Source of the DNA: Nitzschia sp. pyKryTriq1 | Taxonomy: Eukaryota; Bacillariophyta; Bacillariophyceae; Bacillariales; Bacillariaceae | Length of the DNA stretch: 64,000 nucleotides | Assembly: GCA_956465555.1 (NCBI GenBank) | Contig: OY101116.1 | Coordinates: 3,410,001 to 3,474,000 of the forward strand | Reading direction: 5' to 3' | Shown: piece by piece, positions 51,596 to 61,944 of the stretch | How the letters are laid out: each line of letters begins with the position of its first letter | Numbering within the stretch: the first letter of the stretch is position 1 | Notes under the pieces: model-generated | Told to the model about the DNA's origin: nothing | Database searches by the model: none | The model's input: only the letters and a program-made list of their open reading frames with translations | Made by a program: the position numbers and the translations under genes

Positions 51596-53512
51596 TCAAC
51601 CTTTCCGTCCCTTCTTTTCGTCGTCTTCAGCGGTGTCTCCTTTGGATGAATTGCTCAAAGAAGCGCGGCGAACAATTTTGCCAAGGGCCTTGGGTATTGA
51701 AAACCGTCTCTTGTTTTTCGCAATAGCTGGGGATTTGGGCGGGCGCGGCGATGAAGACGCTGCTATTTTTTGGTCTGCGTTTGCACTGTCCAACGAAGCA
51801 CTATGGACAAGTCGATGATCGCCGCCTTCTCTGACGGCGGACCCACTCGACGTGTCAACTTGGGTACCGTCTTTAATTTCCGGTGGATCTCCTCGCGGTG
51901 CCATCGCCTGTTCGTCATCGGTTTCACGAGATTGAGGTGGAAGTGCGTCTGATGAAGACGTCTCTTCGTTTTTTGCTCCCTGTCGGTGTAATCGGAGTGA
52001 CTTCTGCCGCTTTTCCTCCTGCAATTCGTACAGGGTGCGACCAACAGAATTAGCTTCATCCTCGTCCCCCCCTTCTCTGGGGGTTCCCACACACCACATA
52101 AAAGTAGGAGAGGCAGCAATAGCCGTGATATTCAGATGTCCGAGACAGTCCACTCGTTGCGGCAGGCCAATGTTGTGCGAGGAGTCAAAAGCTTGAGTAT
52201 GCAGCTGTCGCAGTGTAGATGTTTTGGACGGAGGAATGGATGGCTCAGCAAAGGGTAGTTGATCAGAGTCTAGCTTTGGTACCCCTAGGTTGGCAACGTC
52301 ATTACAGCCCCAAACGTAGAGATGTCCCTTGGAACTGAGGGCCATGGAAGAGTTCCCGGTAGCATGCAAAGACACAATTTTCGGAATCTGAGACAGGGAG
52401 GAACGAGGTGATGACGTGAAAGAGCCCTCAGAAGCAGTTTCGGAAGTGACAGCATCATCAATTTCCTGTTTTATTTTCTGTTGGGACTTCCACGCTCGTC
52501 CGGCTTCAATGGCTACAAAGTCTAGATCCCCCACTAGCTTTGGCTTTGGATTCATCTGAACGATCGACCCCGTGCCTAATTGTCCCTCAAAGCCACTACC
52601 AAACCCAAACACCCTGCCTCCCCCGGTCAACGCTAGTGTATGAGTATCACCTGCCGCAATATCAACAATTTGTACTTGACTGAGAGCCTCCACCTGTTTT
52701 GGCGGAGCCACTCCTCCTCGACGCCGCGTAAGAATACCACACTGACCATACTGACAGGCGCCCCAACTGTAAACTTTTCCATCTTCGTCGAGGGCTATCG
52801 AATGCGATCGGCCTGCTGCAACCTTGACCATTTTAGGTGCCACGATCGTTTCGAATTGTACGAGTTGCGGAGCACATAAAGTCGGTGGATCCTTGCTTGG
52901 TTTGAAGCCACATTGAGCATTTCGGTTGCAACCCCAGCTGTAGACGGAACCGGATTGAGTGACTGCCATGGCGTGCCAGTATCCTGCGGCGATCGCGGTG
53001 ATGGGGGCTCCTACGACGTGTGGCAAGAGTGCTTCAATCACAGTAGGATGTTCGATAAAGGGCGCCGAGTCCCCTCCCAAGGCTAGTTGACCAAAGTGAC
53101 CAGCACCCCAGGAGCAAACCGCCAAGCCCCCTTCCATTCTTGCCAATCCAAAATGCCGCCCGGCGGCAATCTCGACGCACTTCAAGGGGAGTTGAATGAC
53201 TTTCTGCGACAACGACGGCAGCACGTTGCCATGCAGCGTCCCGCAGGTATAAATCTTGCCACTTTCCGTCAAAAAGAACGAGCTCGCTGAAGACGTGGCC
53301 ACTTGAATGAGTTGGTCTTTGCCCTTGTTCCACGGTGCATTCTCTAGCTGGAAGCACTTCACCTCGGTGTCACTTTCCTTTGACGCGTCATGTCCAGAGT
53401 CCTCGTCGTACGATGAATCACGGTGGAGCAGAGTGGTCCGGACTGCCGGGCCCATGTTGAGGTTGTAGTTGGCGCCAAACCCGACAACTGTTTGAGTGGT
53501 AGTGGACGGCAT
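51596..53512 (-). CDS. RCC1-repeat protein
   Basis: A single exon encodes 638 aa. At least five RCC1 repeats form a probable seven-bladed propeller over residues 60-470. Recognisable blades are IAAGRHFGLARMEGGLAVCS with WGAGHFGQLALG, IAAGYWHAMAVTQSGSVYSW with GCNRNAQCGF, VAAGRSHSIALDEDGKVYSW with GACQYGQCG, and IAAGDTHTLALTGGGRVFGF with GSGFEGQLGTG. RCC1 proteins act as Ran exchange factors or in ubiquitin ligation and trafficking. Which applies here cannot be told, since no HECT, FYVE or other partner domain is attached. The last 150 residues are disordered (Ser, Glu, Lys-rich) and end in a basic run. Confidence 0.87.
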   Translation of the reverse strand: MPSTTTQTVVGFGANYNLNMGPAVRTTLLHRDSSYDEDSGHDASKESDTEVKCFQLENAPWNKGKDQLIQVATSSASSFFLTESGKIYTCGTLHGNVLPSLSQKVIQLPLKCVEIAAGRHFGLARMEGGLAVCSWGAGHFGQLALGGDSAPFIEHPTVIEALLPHVVGAPITAIAAGYWHAMAVTQSGSVYSWGCNRNAQCGFKPSKDPPTLCAPQLVQFETIVAPKMVKVAAGRSHSIALDEDGKVYSWGACQYGQCGILTRRRGGVAPPKQVEALSQVQIVDIAAGDTHTLALTGGGRVFGFGSGFEGQLGTGSIVQMNPKPKLVGDLDFVAIEAGRAWKSQQKIKQEIDDAVTSETASEGSFTSSPRSSLSQIPKIVSLHATGNSSMALSSKGHLYVWGCNDVANLGVPKLDSDQLPFAEPSIPPSKTSTLRQLHTQAFDSSHNIGLPQRVDCLGHLNITAIAASPTFMWCVGTPREGGDEDEANSVGRTLYELQEEKRQKSLRLHRQGAKNEETSSSDALPPQSRETDDEQAMAPRGDPPEIKDGTQVDTSSGSAVREGGDHRLVHSASLDSANADQKIAASSSPRPPKSPAIAKNKRRFSIPKALGKIVRRASLSNSSKGDTAEDDEKKGRKG

Positions 53513-54189
53513 CGCTATTAATGTCTTCGCAAGACTGGAGTTCTATAGATACGACGGCCGAAATAATGAGGGTTTCTTCGCTTTGTTTCTTCGTTCGTTT
53601 TCACCCAACTTGCGTCCAGTCGAGGGTGTTTTTTCTTTGGCTGCTGCAAAAGGATTTGCGGTTACAAGTATTAATAGTGCGCTATTATATTCTCTAGCAG
53701 CATGCATCGATTGCCGTACGAGTACGAGTGGAGGAAGGTGACGGCTGATTGCTTCTGCTGTGTGGGGGCCGAGTGTGCCTTATGGGTACTCCTATTGTTG
53801 GGTATCAATACACAATACGACGACGAGTACACCCACCCCCCCCCGTACCGTAGCTGTACCAGTAGAGATGTACGTGCGGTACCTCTGGTACCAGGTACCG
53901 GTGTAGGTAAAGATAGACAACCCGCATTTCGTACCGGTATGTCGTACAGTAAGTCGACGGTATCGATAGTATTCGCTTTATGTAGGTTTTTCTGGGTGTG
54001 GCAGAAAAGGGGGGATTTACTGTTGTTCGGATTCGTGAAGGATTGGCTTGGTTATGGAAAAATGTGAAAATAGCCCTTTGACAGATATGGTGTTTCCCAA
54101 ACTGCAGGATGTAGTTGACAAATCGGTTTATCGCACTATCTCAACACCGTATTCGAATGCATTTTCTGAAACTAGATTACGACGACCTT

Positions 54190-54860
54190 GCCACTTACGA
54201 GAGAAAGATTAGATACGTCCAGCTGAACAACATGATTTTATCGCTATGGAAATAATCAGGAGAGAGGTCACCTTCGGGGAACAAGTCGTTGAAGACGGCG
54301 TCGAGATGGAAGTGGAGGGTTTTCTTGGAAGCCCTCATGGTTGACAAAAGAAAGGTTGGAGAAGGGTGTAAAAGAGTGGCGCAACGATTCCTGGTGGGGA
54401 ATTACTACGCGGAGGCCGAGACGTTGACAAATTTGCTTTGAGCGGGTATACCAAATTTGTCAACGTCTCGGCCTACGCGTAATTCCCTACCAGGAATTGT
54501 GGGGTCATCAGTGGGCCATACTCTGGAACTGGTCTTCTTCGAAGTCGTCAGTCATGGTATCGAACGGGTCGTCAACCACAGAGAAAGGGGAACTTTGGTC
54601 TCCTGTGGAGGTTGGTCGAGACGGTGTCTCCGAAATCTTGCAAGAGTTTTCGCTCGGGGAGCGCGATAGAGTTTTGCTCGGGGAGCGTGATCGATCAAGT
54701 GATAGGCTTTGTCGGCCGGGGCGTCCCCCAGAGGTAGCGTGTACTGGATTAGGTAGTTATTGGGCGTAGTAACCACTCAGAGCGTAGAGTCTTCGTAGCT
54801 CGTACTCTGATGAATCCGATGGCCTACAGACAAGGTGTCCAGTCTCGTTGCACTTCGGTC
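54190..54860 (-). other. Decayed relic of unknown origin
   Basis: On the minus strand several short protein-like pieces lie in different frames. One is a Met-initiated piece at about 54333-54190 (ASKKTLHFHLDAVFNDLFPE). A Cys/His-containing piece lies at 54858-54757 (KCNETGHLVC), a loose zinc-knuckle-like cluster. Between them is the hairpin described separately. The pieces look like a broken mobile element or dead gene; the family cannot be named, and it is interrupted in several places. Plus-strand pieces over the same stretch also read like protein, so the assignment of strand is uncertain. Confidence 0.3.
54387..54497. repeat. Long near-perfect inverted repeat (foldback)
   Basis: Two arms of about 48 and 45 bp (54387-54434 and 54453-54497) are reverse complements with two mismatches and one 3-bp gap, around an 18-bp loop. 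The inner 22 bp of each arm (to AAATTTGTCAACGTCTCGGC) are identical. The transcript would make a strong hairpin. It resembles a foldback/MITE or a fragment with terminal inverted repeats; no target-site duplication was recognised. Confidence 0.85.
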
Positions 54861-55330
54861 AGATCCAGTAGAGATTAACTACTAGATAGCGATGACGAGC
54901 GATGACAAGTTCCACCAGTAAATGAAAATTATGAGCGAGCTTTACATCTAGGAGTGAAATGATTTTGAGGGTGAAGAGCAAACATCTTGGATCCAGGATA
55001 TGCTTCAAGATTAGGATACTTCAAGATGCAACGGAGAGAGTATAGTGGAGGCAGCTGAAATGATCAATGACGAGCGGCGTTCGAGCCAAAATTGTTGGAC
55101 TGTCAATGACGACTCGAATGATCGACAAAAATCTGGTGGACAGACAGACCATGTTGCATCCGTTGGATGGGCTCGCGCGCCTCGACTCGTCGCTACTACT
55201 ACTACTAGTAGAGAGGCGTTTGCAACCATCTTGGATACCGATAGGAGAAACACGAAGATCCAGATCTATTTTATGTACTACTACTTTAGAATAATATGAA
55301 ATATGAATCGTTCTGCTCTCCATCGCACGC

Positions 55331-55356
55331 GTCTCTCTATCTCTCTCTCTCTCTCG
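55331..55356. repeat. CT-rich microsatellite
   Basis: A CTCTCTATCTCTCTCT run lies in the leader region about 120 bp before the lumen-protein gene. A matching AG run occurs near 63566-63582. Confidence 0.8.
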
Positions 55357-55476
55357 TTCACCTTTCTTGCACATCGCTACTGACGCCGCCGCAGCAACTC
55401 CAAACACAATAGAGACAACAACATCTCATTCCTCACAAAAAAAACAAGTACCATACGTATAGTCAACGATCTGATC

Positions 55477-56388
55477 ATGATGTTATGTAGTCATTGGTGG
55501 GTTTTGTTGTGGGTCGGCACTGCCCTCCTCCTCATCCCGTGCGTACCGGTAGATGCATTCCAGCATTCTGCTGGTCGGTGGATACTACCGGTATCGCAAC
55601 AACGTAAATACCCATCTTCTTCCTCCATACGTGTACCCATACGTGTACTTGCACCTGTACCGGTATTTCAAGGCGAGGGAAGACACGACCATTCTTCGCG
55701 GACTGGAGGAGTAACCATATTAGAGGCAAGTCGAAGAGATACTCTTCGGACAATGCTGGAGACGACTCCAACTATCCTAGCACTCTTGCCAACGATGCAA
55801 GTCGCTTCTGCTGCTGCCGCCGCTGACGAACAACCACAGGTTGGAGAGACGGTTGTGCTCAGGGCTAGAGTGACAGTGCCACCAGATTTCGATGCGGAAC
55901 CACCTCGTCCTTCAAATGATAATACTAATATTCCAGCCTTGTATATTACCTGTCGACCCGACAAACCTGACAATGTCCCCGCAGCCATCTTGAACGGATC
56001 CCGAGGAAAACCACCACCTGTTCTTTCTGCCCGATTGTCGAATCCTCAATTTCCACTCGATTTCGAATTAACCATTCCACGAGATTTAACACTGGAGGGG
56101 GCATGGGATGGGAAGACGCCCTTGTCAACATCTGGAAATGTACCGATTGTCGTACCATCCAACCTGGACGAGCTTTGGTGGAGTAAGACCGATCTCATTG
56201 TAAGTGCACGTTTGGATAACGATGGAGTAGCAGCTACAAGATCCCCCGAGGACCTTGTGGGTCGGGGCATATGGAAATTCAGCAATGGAAATAGTGGGAA
56301 GGATAGTGGTAATTCCGTTGTAGAGATTCAACTGACTGGTCGAGGGGCATTTGGAAAGTTTGCTACAGGTGGCAACGCCAAAACCTAG
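55477..56388 (+). CDS. Plastid lumen protein with CcmI/CycH C-terminal-like domain
   Basis: A single exon encodes 303 aa. A signal peptide (WWVLLWVGTALLLIPCVPV) ends in VDAF with Phe, a diatom plastid cleavage site. A transit-like stretch follows, then a second signal with twin Arg (EASRRDTLRTMLETTPTILA) ending at ASAAAA, a Tat-type thylakoid import signal. The mature part, from about residue 125, resembles by eye the C-terminal beta domain of the cytochrome c biogenesis protein CcmI/CycH: an LRARVTV strand, ALYITCRP, FPLDFELTIPRDL, and DLIVSARLDNDGVAATR followed by SPEDLVGRG. CcmI binds apocytochrome c. No N-terminal membrane part is present, so this may be a lumenal apocytochrome chaperone. 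The inference is weak. Confidence 0.65.
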   Translation: MMLCSHWWVLLWVGTALLLIPCVPVDAFQHSAGRWILPVSQQRKYPSSSSIRVPIRVLAPVPVFQGEGRHDHSSRTGGVTILEASRRDTLRTMLETTPTILALLPTMQVASAAAAADEQPQVGETVVLRARVTVPPDFDAEPPRPSNDNTNIPALYITCRPDKPDNVPAAILNGSRGKPPPVLSARLSNPQFPLDFELTIPRDLTLEGAWDGKTPLSTSGNVPIVVPSNLDELWWSKTDLIVSARLDNDGVAATRSPEDLVGRGIWKFSNGNSGKDSGNSVVEIQLTGRGAFGKFATGGNAKT

Positions 56389-56546
56389 TTGCCCGATCTG
56401 GTACCGGCACTTCATGTTGTTCCCTACTCCTACCAAAGAAAACGAGCAGAGTATATCATTTTTTCTAGATACATTGTAATAAATCTCAGTCTGGAGCGAC
56501 ACATCCTAGATCACAGAAGAATCATCCCTCCAGTAGCACCATCAGC

Positions 56547-58159
56547 CTACAGAGCGCCTGCGGGATCCTGGCGGTATTGCACCGAAAACATGCCTGGATC
56601 CTGTTGCGACGTTCCCATCCCTTGGGTTTGCCCATAAAATTGCATTTGTTGGTGAGCTTGCTGAGGATTAGGCGTGACAATCGGCTCCGAACTGATTTGT
56701 GGTTCCGATGGAGCAGGTGTCTGCTGCTGGTACTGCGTGGAGCCAGTTGCGGGAGATGGCAATGGTGTTTGACCACCTTCTCCGATGACGTTAGCGTTTG
56801 GATCTAGTTGAACGCGTTCCAATTGAGGAATAAGTGTAGCCCAAATTTGCTCCATTTTCTTGTTGTATTCCACTTGGAGTTGAATGTATTCCAGCACGGT
56901 TCGCCTCATATCTTCCGTTGTCTCCCGCTTGAAGCGATCAACTTCACGCAATACGCGTTGACTGACACCGGCAAAGTCCTCGCGTGCCACTTCCGCCATA
57001 TCTTGAGCTCTCCTTAAGGACATTTCAGTGGCATAGGCCTTGGCCTCCATTCCAATCTGAGCACGGTATTTGGCCAACTGGGTCTGTTTGGCTTCAACGT
57101 CCTGCAAACAAGTGCTGTAAGTCAAACGCTTCTCATGGCGCTTATGCAACGCGAGCTTGACGGAATGAATCATTTTGATCATGTCAACCAATGGATCTTC
57201 AAAATTCATGGCCTCTTGGTCCGAGTGTTCAGCGCTCAATACCGACAAACGATCAGCCGTTTCTCCTAGTTTGCACAAGGCGTCACCCAGAGCATCCGCC
57301 TCTGACTGGCCTAACAAATTGAAGGCCAACCCAAACTCAAAAAGTCCATTTGCCATTTCCTTGCCCTTGCGAACCAAGCCAGATGCCTGAGTAGAAACGT
57401 TCTTCATCTGCGTATCCAAACCATGGACGTATCGTTGAATTTCCTCAAAGAGTTCATCGTCCGGCGACCTGACCAAGTCTCCAGTCATTGAGGTCTTTGT
57501 CTCCGCAAACCATCTTTTGAATCCCTCTTTCTTGGGTGGAGACATCATCATCTGCGGCGGCGCCCCCATTTGAGGCATCATGCTCGATTGTTGCAAGACC
57601 ACGTTCGTCTTGGAGTGCTTCGCCGCTTGGAAAGTGACATCGTCTGCTCGTAAAAAGGTATCGAGGCAAGCGCAATCCTGGAGCTCTGGATGAGTGGCTA
57701 CGCGGCGAAGAAAACGCTCCAGTTCGCGACGACGAGCTTCCACAAAGGCAGGACTGAAGCGACCAACCGGCTGCTTATCAGGAAGAGGTGGAACGATAGC
57801 TCCGGCTCTCTCTTCTAGCAACCTATCATGGAGCCAGAGGAAGTCGCTGTAACGTCTCAACACCGCGCTAAAGGCTTGTGTGCTGGTCATGTCGGCACCG
57901 GGGGAACGAACGTCTACTCGGTAGGAAGTGTACTTGTTCATTCCTTCCGAGTGTTGGACTGGATCTGAAACCTGTTGAAATCAAGACGCGGGAAAAATAA
58001 TCAATTAGATCATCTTCTTACAACAGTAAATAAATCAGCTACGACCATTTTCGAGAGAACGACGCAACGTACCGTGATGTGGCTTGCAGCATCCTCGGGC
58101 CTAGGCCGGTTGGACATGGCAGCCTGTGGATTAGCGGGAATTGGTCCAGGTCCCATCAT
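56547..58159 (-). CDS. Sorting nexin, PX-BAR type (SNX1/2, Vps5-like)
   Basis: Two exons (58159-58073, 57971-56547; 101-bp intron) give 503 aa. The short first exon encodes MMGPGPIPANPQAA to ASHIT; exon 2 continues directly with VSDPVQHSEGMNKYTSYRV, rebuilding the PX-domain start. The PX domain (about residues 28-145) has RRYSDFLWLHDRLLEE, the PI3P-binding motif, and FSPAFVEARRRELERFLRR. A BAR domain of long helices spans about residues 190-430 (AKQTQLAKYRAQIGMEAKAY). The C-terminal 70 residues are Gln/Pro/Met-rich. Such proteins tubulate endosomal membranes and form the membrane part of retromer. Confidence 0.9.
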
Positions 58160-59055
58160 TGTCTCACGTGTCGAGGGTTGAATTGTTTTTTTGGAGCGGT
58201 GGGAATCCCTATTATTTCCTTTTGCAGACACTTGGTCTATAAAATGCCTGGGTTTGAATGATCTACTCTTGTTTCGTTACCCAGACTGCGTTGATCGGTA
58301 AGATTGAAAGAATGCCGTCGATGCCAAGCGAGAGCTTTCTTAATTGTCGTGTTGTCTTGCTTCCTTTCATGCTTGCCACCACCTATTTACCACCCCCGCC
58401 CGGCAGGCGGCAAGAATGATCGACAAAAATATTCTGATCGTAGAAAACCAGTACTCATTCAACGTGAGGATTCTCTAGCCGTTGAGGCGAGACACCTTTT
58501 CGCAGGACTCAAAATCTTCGAGACGAGCGATCCAGCTACTCGTATCATGGCGAAGCTCAAAGCAGATGCGCTGATGATCGGCCGCCGCCGCCGACCGCAT
58601 GTTGAAGACGACTCATCCGAATGCTTCAATCCTGCTCGTGAAAGAAAGTGTTCCTACTACGTGTACGACGTAATGGTACCGGTACATTGATAGCAGGGTC
58701 CCTACCGTAGTACGGTACGTACTGTACCCCTGCGGGCGGGAGATTTCCCTTTTGCAGTCCTCTAGAGCTCTGGTAGTCTACAATTAGTAGAGGTCATACC
58801 GAAACTTGAAAGTCCACTCGTGCTGTCTTCTAAAAAGGTACGAGTAGACCGACCGCGTAGCAATGCATGATAGACGCTCATCTCTCCTGACAGGCCTTCA
58901 TACTCTCTCTTTGTAGCTCTCTAGTAACTACGATGCATGCACATCCGTCTCTGTTTTTTACCCTGCCTTGTGGGCGCGAGATAAGGTGCGAACTACAATT
59001 ATAGCAGACACGACCTCGAAGTAGCAAGACATGTGTTGTAGCAGCATTCTATCTT
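58160..59055. other. Spacer between sorting nexin and two-TM protein genes
   Basis: No confident gene. A plus-strand frame at 58304-58690 without an early ATG ends in a GTAC island (58671-58728, including TACCGGTA). Its 3' part (MAKLKADALMIGRRRRPH) reads somewhat like protein. A TAC-rich patch lies near 58840. Confidence 0.45.
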
Positions 59056-60096
59056 TCAGCCAATGACGCCATTTTCGGCAGCAGGAGGATGATAGTTCTT
59101 CTCCTGCCCTCTTGATTTCCCGCTTCTGGATCTCCCCTTTCTTCCCCTAAATATCTTCCGCGGTAAGCGAAAGACCGGCTTTATCAACCTGAACACGATA
59201 CTGCGTCGTTTGTTTTTGTTAGGCCCCTCGTAAGTCGTATCTTCCTCCTCTTCGTTCTCCTCGTCCATGCAAGGCCCGTTCGTCAAGAGGAAATGTTCGT
59301 TCCAGTCTCTCTGAAACAGATTGAACTCATCTACTACCACCTGTTTCGCCACCTCGACTACCCGAACTATCTTGTTTCGCATTGGCTTGAATCTAGCATC
59401 TTTGCTCAAAATAAGGCTATCCACAAACCAAATCATGAATATTGCAAAACAAACCAGTAGCAGCAAACCGAACATGGCAACAAGGCCGAATTTGTGGACC
59501 ACGACGAAGGTCAAAAGCACTGAAATAAGAACCAACCCGCAAAATACACCCAGGACAACGTGAATGGCCCAGGCGGCATATCGATCGGATTCTTCCTCCA
59601 TTTGTTTGTACGTCGCGATGTCCACGTTGGAAGTATGCAGAGTCCTAGATGGCACTGTAACGAAGCCAGATTTCGAAGTATGCATCGTCGATGTCATCCC
59701 TGTAGCAGTTGAAACATCTCTTTGCATGGGTTGGGGGGTCGGAATAAGCTCCTGATCCCGCAGCTCGTCGAAAATCGGATCGGAAGCGGACGGCGAGTTG
59801 GGTTGATCTTCGCGGCGGCGCCTGGACGAGTCGTCCTCGGCCACACTGGCTGAAGTTTCTTCCACCACAGATGCGAGAGCACTGCTGGCATCCGCCCCTC
59901 GCCTATTGGGGTGATTGCTGGCATCTGCGGCGGAGATTCCACCGAGTAAAGAGCTTGTGTGAGTATGAGTAGAGGTCCCCATCAGCTGCGAGGAGTCAAT
60001 CGACGACTGCTCGTCCAATGACATGCTCTCCGAGGGTTCTGCTTCCAACTCGCCGAAGAAGGCGCTAGTCGTGTGGTTTGTGGGTGTTATTACCAT
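59056..60096 (-). CDS. Unknown protein with two membrane helices
   Basis: A single exon encodes 346 aa from the ATG at 60096 (MVITPTNHTTSAF). I do not recognise a family. The N-terminal 185 residues are Ser/Thr/Asp-rich and disordered. Two close hydrophobic helices follow at about residues 190-212 (WAIHVVLGVFCGLVLISVLL) and 216-240 (FGLVAMFGLLLLVCFAIFMI), with a tight turn. The C-terminal tail has an acidic patch (EENEEEEDTTYEG) and a strongly basic end (RGRKGRSRSGKSRGQEKN). The hairpin layout with both ends cytosolic resembles reticulon-type or endomembrane-shaping proteins, but no signature supports this. Confidence 0.65.
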   Translation of the reverse strand: MVITPTNHTTSAFFGELEAEPSESMSLDEQSSIDSSQLMGTSTHTHTSSLLGGISAADASNHPNRRGADASSALASVVEETSASVAEDDSSRRRREDQPNSPSASDPIFDELRDQELIPTPQPMQRDVSTATGMTSTMHTSKSGFVTVPSRTLHTSNVDIATYKQMEEESDRYAAWAIHVVLGVFCGLVLISVLLTFVVVHKFGLVAMFGLLLLVCFAIFMIWFVDSLILSKDARFKPMRNKIVRVVEVAKQVVVDEFNLFQRDWNEHFLLTNGPCMDEENEEEEDTTYEGPNKNKRRSIVFRLIKPVFRLPRKIFRGRKGRSRSGKSRGQEKNYHPPAAENGVIG

Positions 60097-60467
60097 TGCC
60101 AAGTGTCTAGTCTACCAATGTATTGCTCCTACTATCTGGTCGGTAAAATTAAACATGAACTGCAATGACGCTGTTGCACTTGATGTACAAAAAGTACAAT
60201 CCGTTGTTGGTCCTTGTCCGCGGCATGGTCGGATCGATGGTCGACGCGACGACGACCGCTGAATGACGACGTATGTACCCCCTTTTTTCATTAACATTTT
60301 TTCTACTCGGTACTTGTACTGTACTAGAGTACCGGCATTCCACTTCTCCCTTTTTCGAACTTTTGATAGGCCTGGCGCGCGCGGGCCGGCATTTTGAAGC
60401 TATTTTGTATGTGTGTATTTATTTATCGTAGCAACACGACCCAGACGGCCCACTCTGCTCTATACAT
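60097..60467. other. Spacer upstream of the two-TM protein gene
   Basis: No gene is seen in 370 bp. GTAC units (GGTACTTGTACTGTACTAG, about 60309-60327) lie 210-235 bp upstream of the two-TM protein. A GC run (GGCGCGCGCGGGCCGGC) is near 60372. Confidence 0.5.
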
Positions 60468-61346
60468 CTATTGTTCATTTTCTACCCCATCTTGTTTACT
60501 ATCCTGGTAGTTTCGTCCGTAGCTCCCGCCCCGCTCGTCGTATGGTTCCATAGCTAATTGTGGTTCTTGACTTATAGCTGGCGCCCAAAGTGGTGTTGCT
60601 TGCAGTACCTCCTGGAACTCCTGTGACAAGGGCGCTATAACTGTATGTTGCTCTCCATCAAAAGTAAAGTCAATGGACCAACAATGTAAAGCCAATCGAT
60701 CTAGCCCCTTGTTCTGTCTCCACCATCGATTGACTTTGGAATCCCCATGCTGAGAGTCACCTATGATGGGATGACCAATCGAGGATGCGTGCCTTCTTAT
60801 TTGATGCGTTCGACCAGTAAGAAGCTCACAGAGAAGAAGTGATGATCGTTCGTTCTCACCTGCAGTCGTTGCAATCAGAGTGAATTTCGTCCTGGCATCT
60901 TTGATAGTATCCTCTTGAACTTTCAACGGTCTGTCCACAATTAATTCATCAGGATGAAACCACTCTCCTCGAACTAAAGCAAAATATTTCTTTCGTCCTT
61001 TTCTGATTGCCGCGTCATGAAGTAATCCAGCCGTATTGGAATCGAAAGCCAGGAGACTAGCCCCAGAAGTGCGATGATCCAGTCGGTGCACTGGAAATAC
61101 CTTGCGTGACAGTTGCCGCTTTACTGCAGCCGTGAGAACTGGTCTGCTCCTTGGGATTCCTTGAGATCTGTGGACCGTCAGTCCCTCTGGTTTGTTGACA
61201 CAGACCCACGTATCATGATACTGCAAAATAGGAATACGCTCTCGCTTCTTTGAATCTGGAGCGGACAAAGGCTCGGAAGGAATAAAGGTCAGAATAGCAA
61301 TCAACAGTCCAAGGCCAACGTTTCGTCGTGTGCAATAAGAACCCAT
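60468..61346 (-). CDS. RluA-family pseudouridine synthase, TruC-like
   Basis: A single exon encodes 292 aa. The catalytic motif VHRLDHRTSGASLLAFD carries the nucleophilic Asp near residue 89. Flanking motifs LQYHDTWVCVNKPEGLTVH, KKYFALVRGEW and LLTGRTHQIRRHASSIGHPI are typical. The short form without an S4 domain and the central GDSQHGDSKVNRWWR segment resemble TruC, which makes pseudouridine 65 in bacterial tRNA(Ile/Asp). The N-terminus is a hydrophobic signal (GLGLLIAILTFIPSEPLSAP), suggesting organelle import, probably plastid or mitochondrion. The C-terminal 50 residues are extra. Confidence 0.85.
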   Translation of the reverse strand: MGSYCTRRNVGLGLLIAILTFIPSEPLSAPDSKKRERIPILQYHDTWVCVNKPEGLTVHRSQGIPRSRPVLTAAVKRQLSRKVFPVHRLDHRTSGASLLAFDSNTAGLLHDAAIRKGRKKYFALVRGEWFHPDELIVDRPLKVQEDTIKDARTKFTLIATTAGENERSSLLLCELLTGRTHQIRRHASSIGHPIIGDSQHGDSKVNRWWRQNKGLDRLALHCWSIDFTFDGEQHTVIAPLSQEFQEVLQATPLWAPAISQEPQLAMEPYDERGGSYGRNYQDSKQDGVENEQ

Positions 61347-61944
61347 GACAATGACAGACTTCCTTCTTCGAGAAGCAAATCAAAGGCGTGCTCTTCTTTT
61401 CGGCTCTTTGCTCTACAAACTCCCAACTCGTCGCGGTTCGAGATGATGATTGTCGATGAAAGAGCAATGGACAGATGGGTGCGGTGATGGTTGATGGTGA
61501 TCACAATAGACAATATAGAATGAATATCTGCACAACCGAAATGCGCAAAATAATAAATAATGATGTGGGCTGTGGGAATATCCGGTCCAAGCGGTCGAAA
61601 GTATCTCGTCCCTCCTCCCATCCTCCACCCGTCGAGGAGTCCGTCCTCCCTCCTGCTCACCCCTCACCAAACACCAAACATCGAAAATGGACTCTATCGA
61701 TTCAATCCACGTCACCCAGGCGGAGGGGACCGACGCAATTTTTTCGATTTTCGAATTTTACTGTTGATGACACCAAAAATGACACCCGTCGTCGTCGCAG
61801 TCGTCATTTTGTTTCTCATCATTCATTTTCGTCTTTCGTCATCGGTGATCATACCGTATAATAAAAACATACTGCAAACTAACTACTAGGAGTACTCTAC
61901 TCTCATCTCTTTGCCATCACCCATCTTCTTGACTTTTACGCATC
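61347..61944. promoter_or_regulatory. Divergent spacer between TruC-like and FGDI-repeat genes
   Basis: No gene is seen in 600 bp. It is one of the few divergent spacers without a GTAC island or TACCGGTA. A pyrimidine-rich stretch (CTCCTCCCATCCTCC) lies near 61612, and GTCGTC repeats near 61786. Confidence 0.5.

Larger units (their letters stand above)
53513..55476. other. Two-kilobase spacer with islands and a decayed relic
   Basis: No intact gene. GTAC islands lie at 53717-53732 and 53858-53955 (promoter side of the RCC1 gene). A relic with a long hairpin lies at about 54190-54860. A CTA run is at 55189-55203 and a CT-rich microsatellite at about 55331-55356. The right part, to 55476, is the promoter side of the lumen-protein gene. 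Confidence 0.45.

Noticed and set aside
53702-54067. Plus-strand frame upstream of the RCC1 gene
   Set aside because: It crosses GTAC islands and has no domain; composition matches spacer.
58304-58690. Plus-strand frame of 128 codons
   Set aside because: It starts without ATG, runs into a GTAC island at its end (YYVYDVMVPVH), and has no domain.
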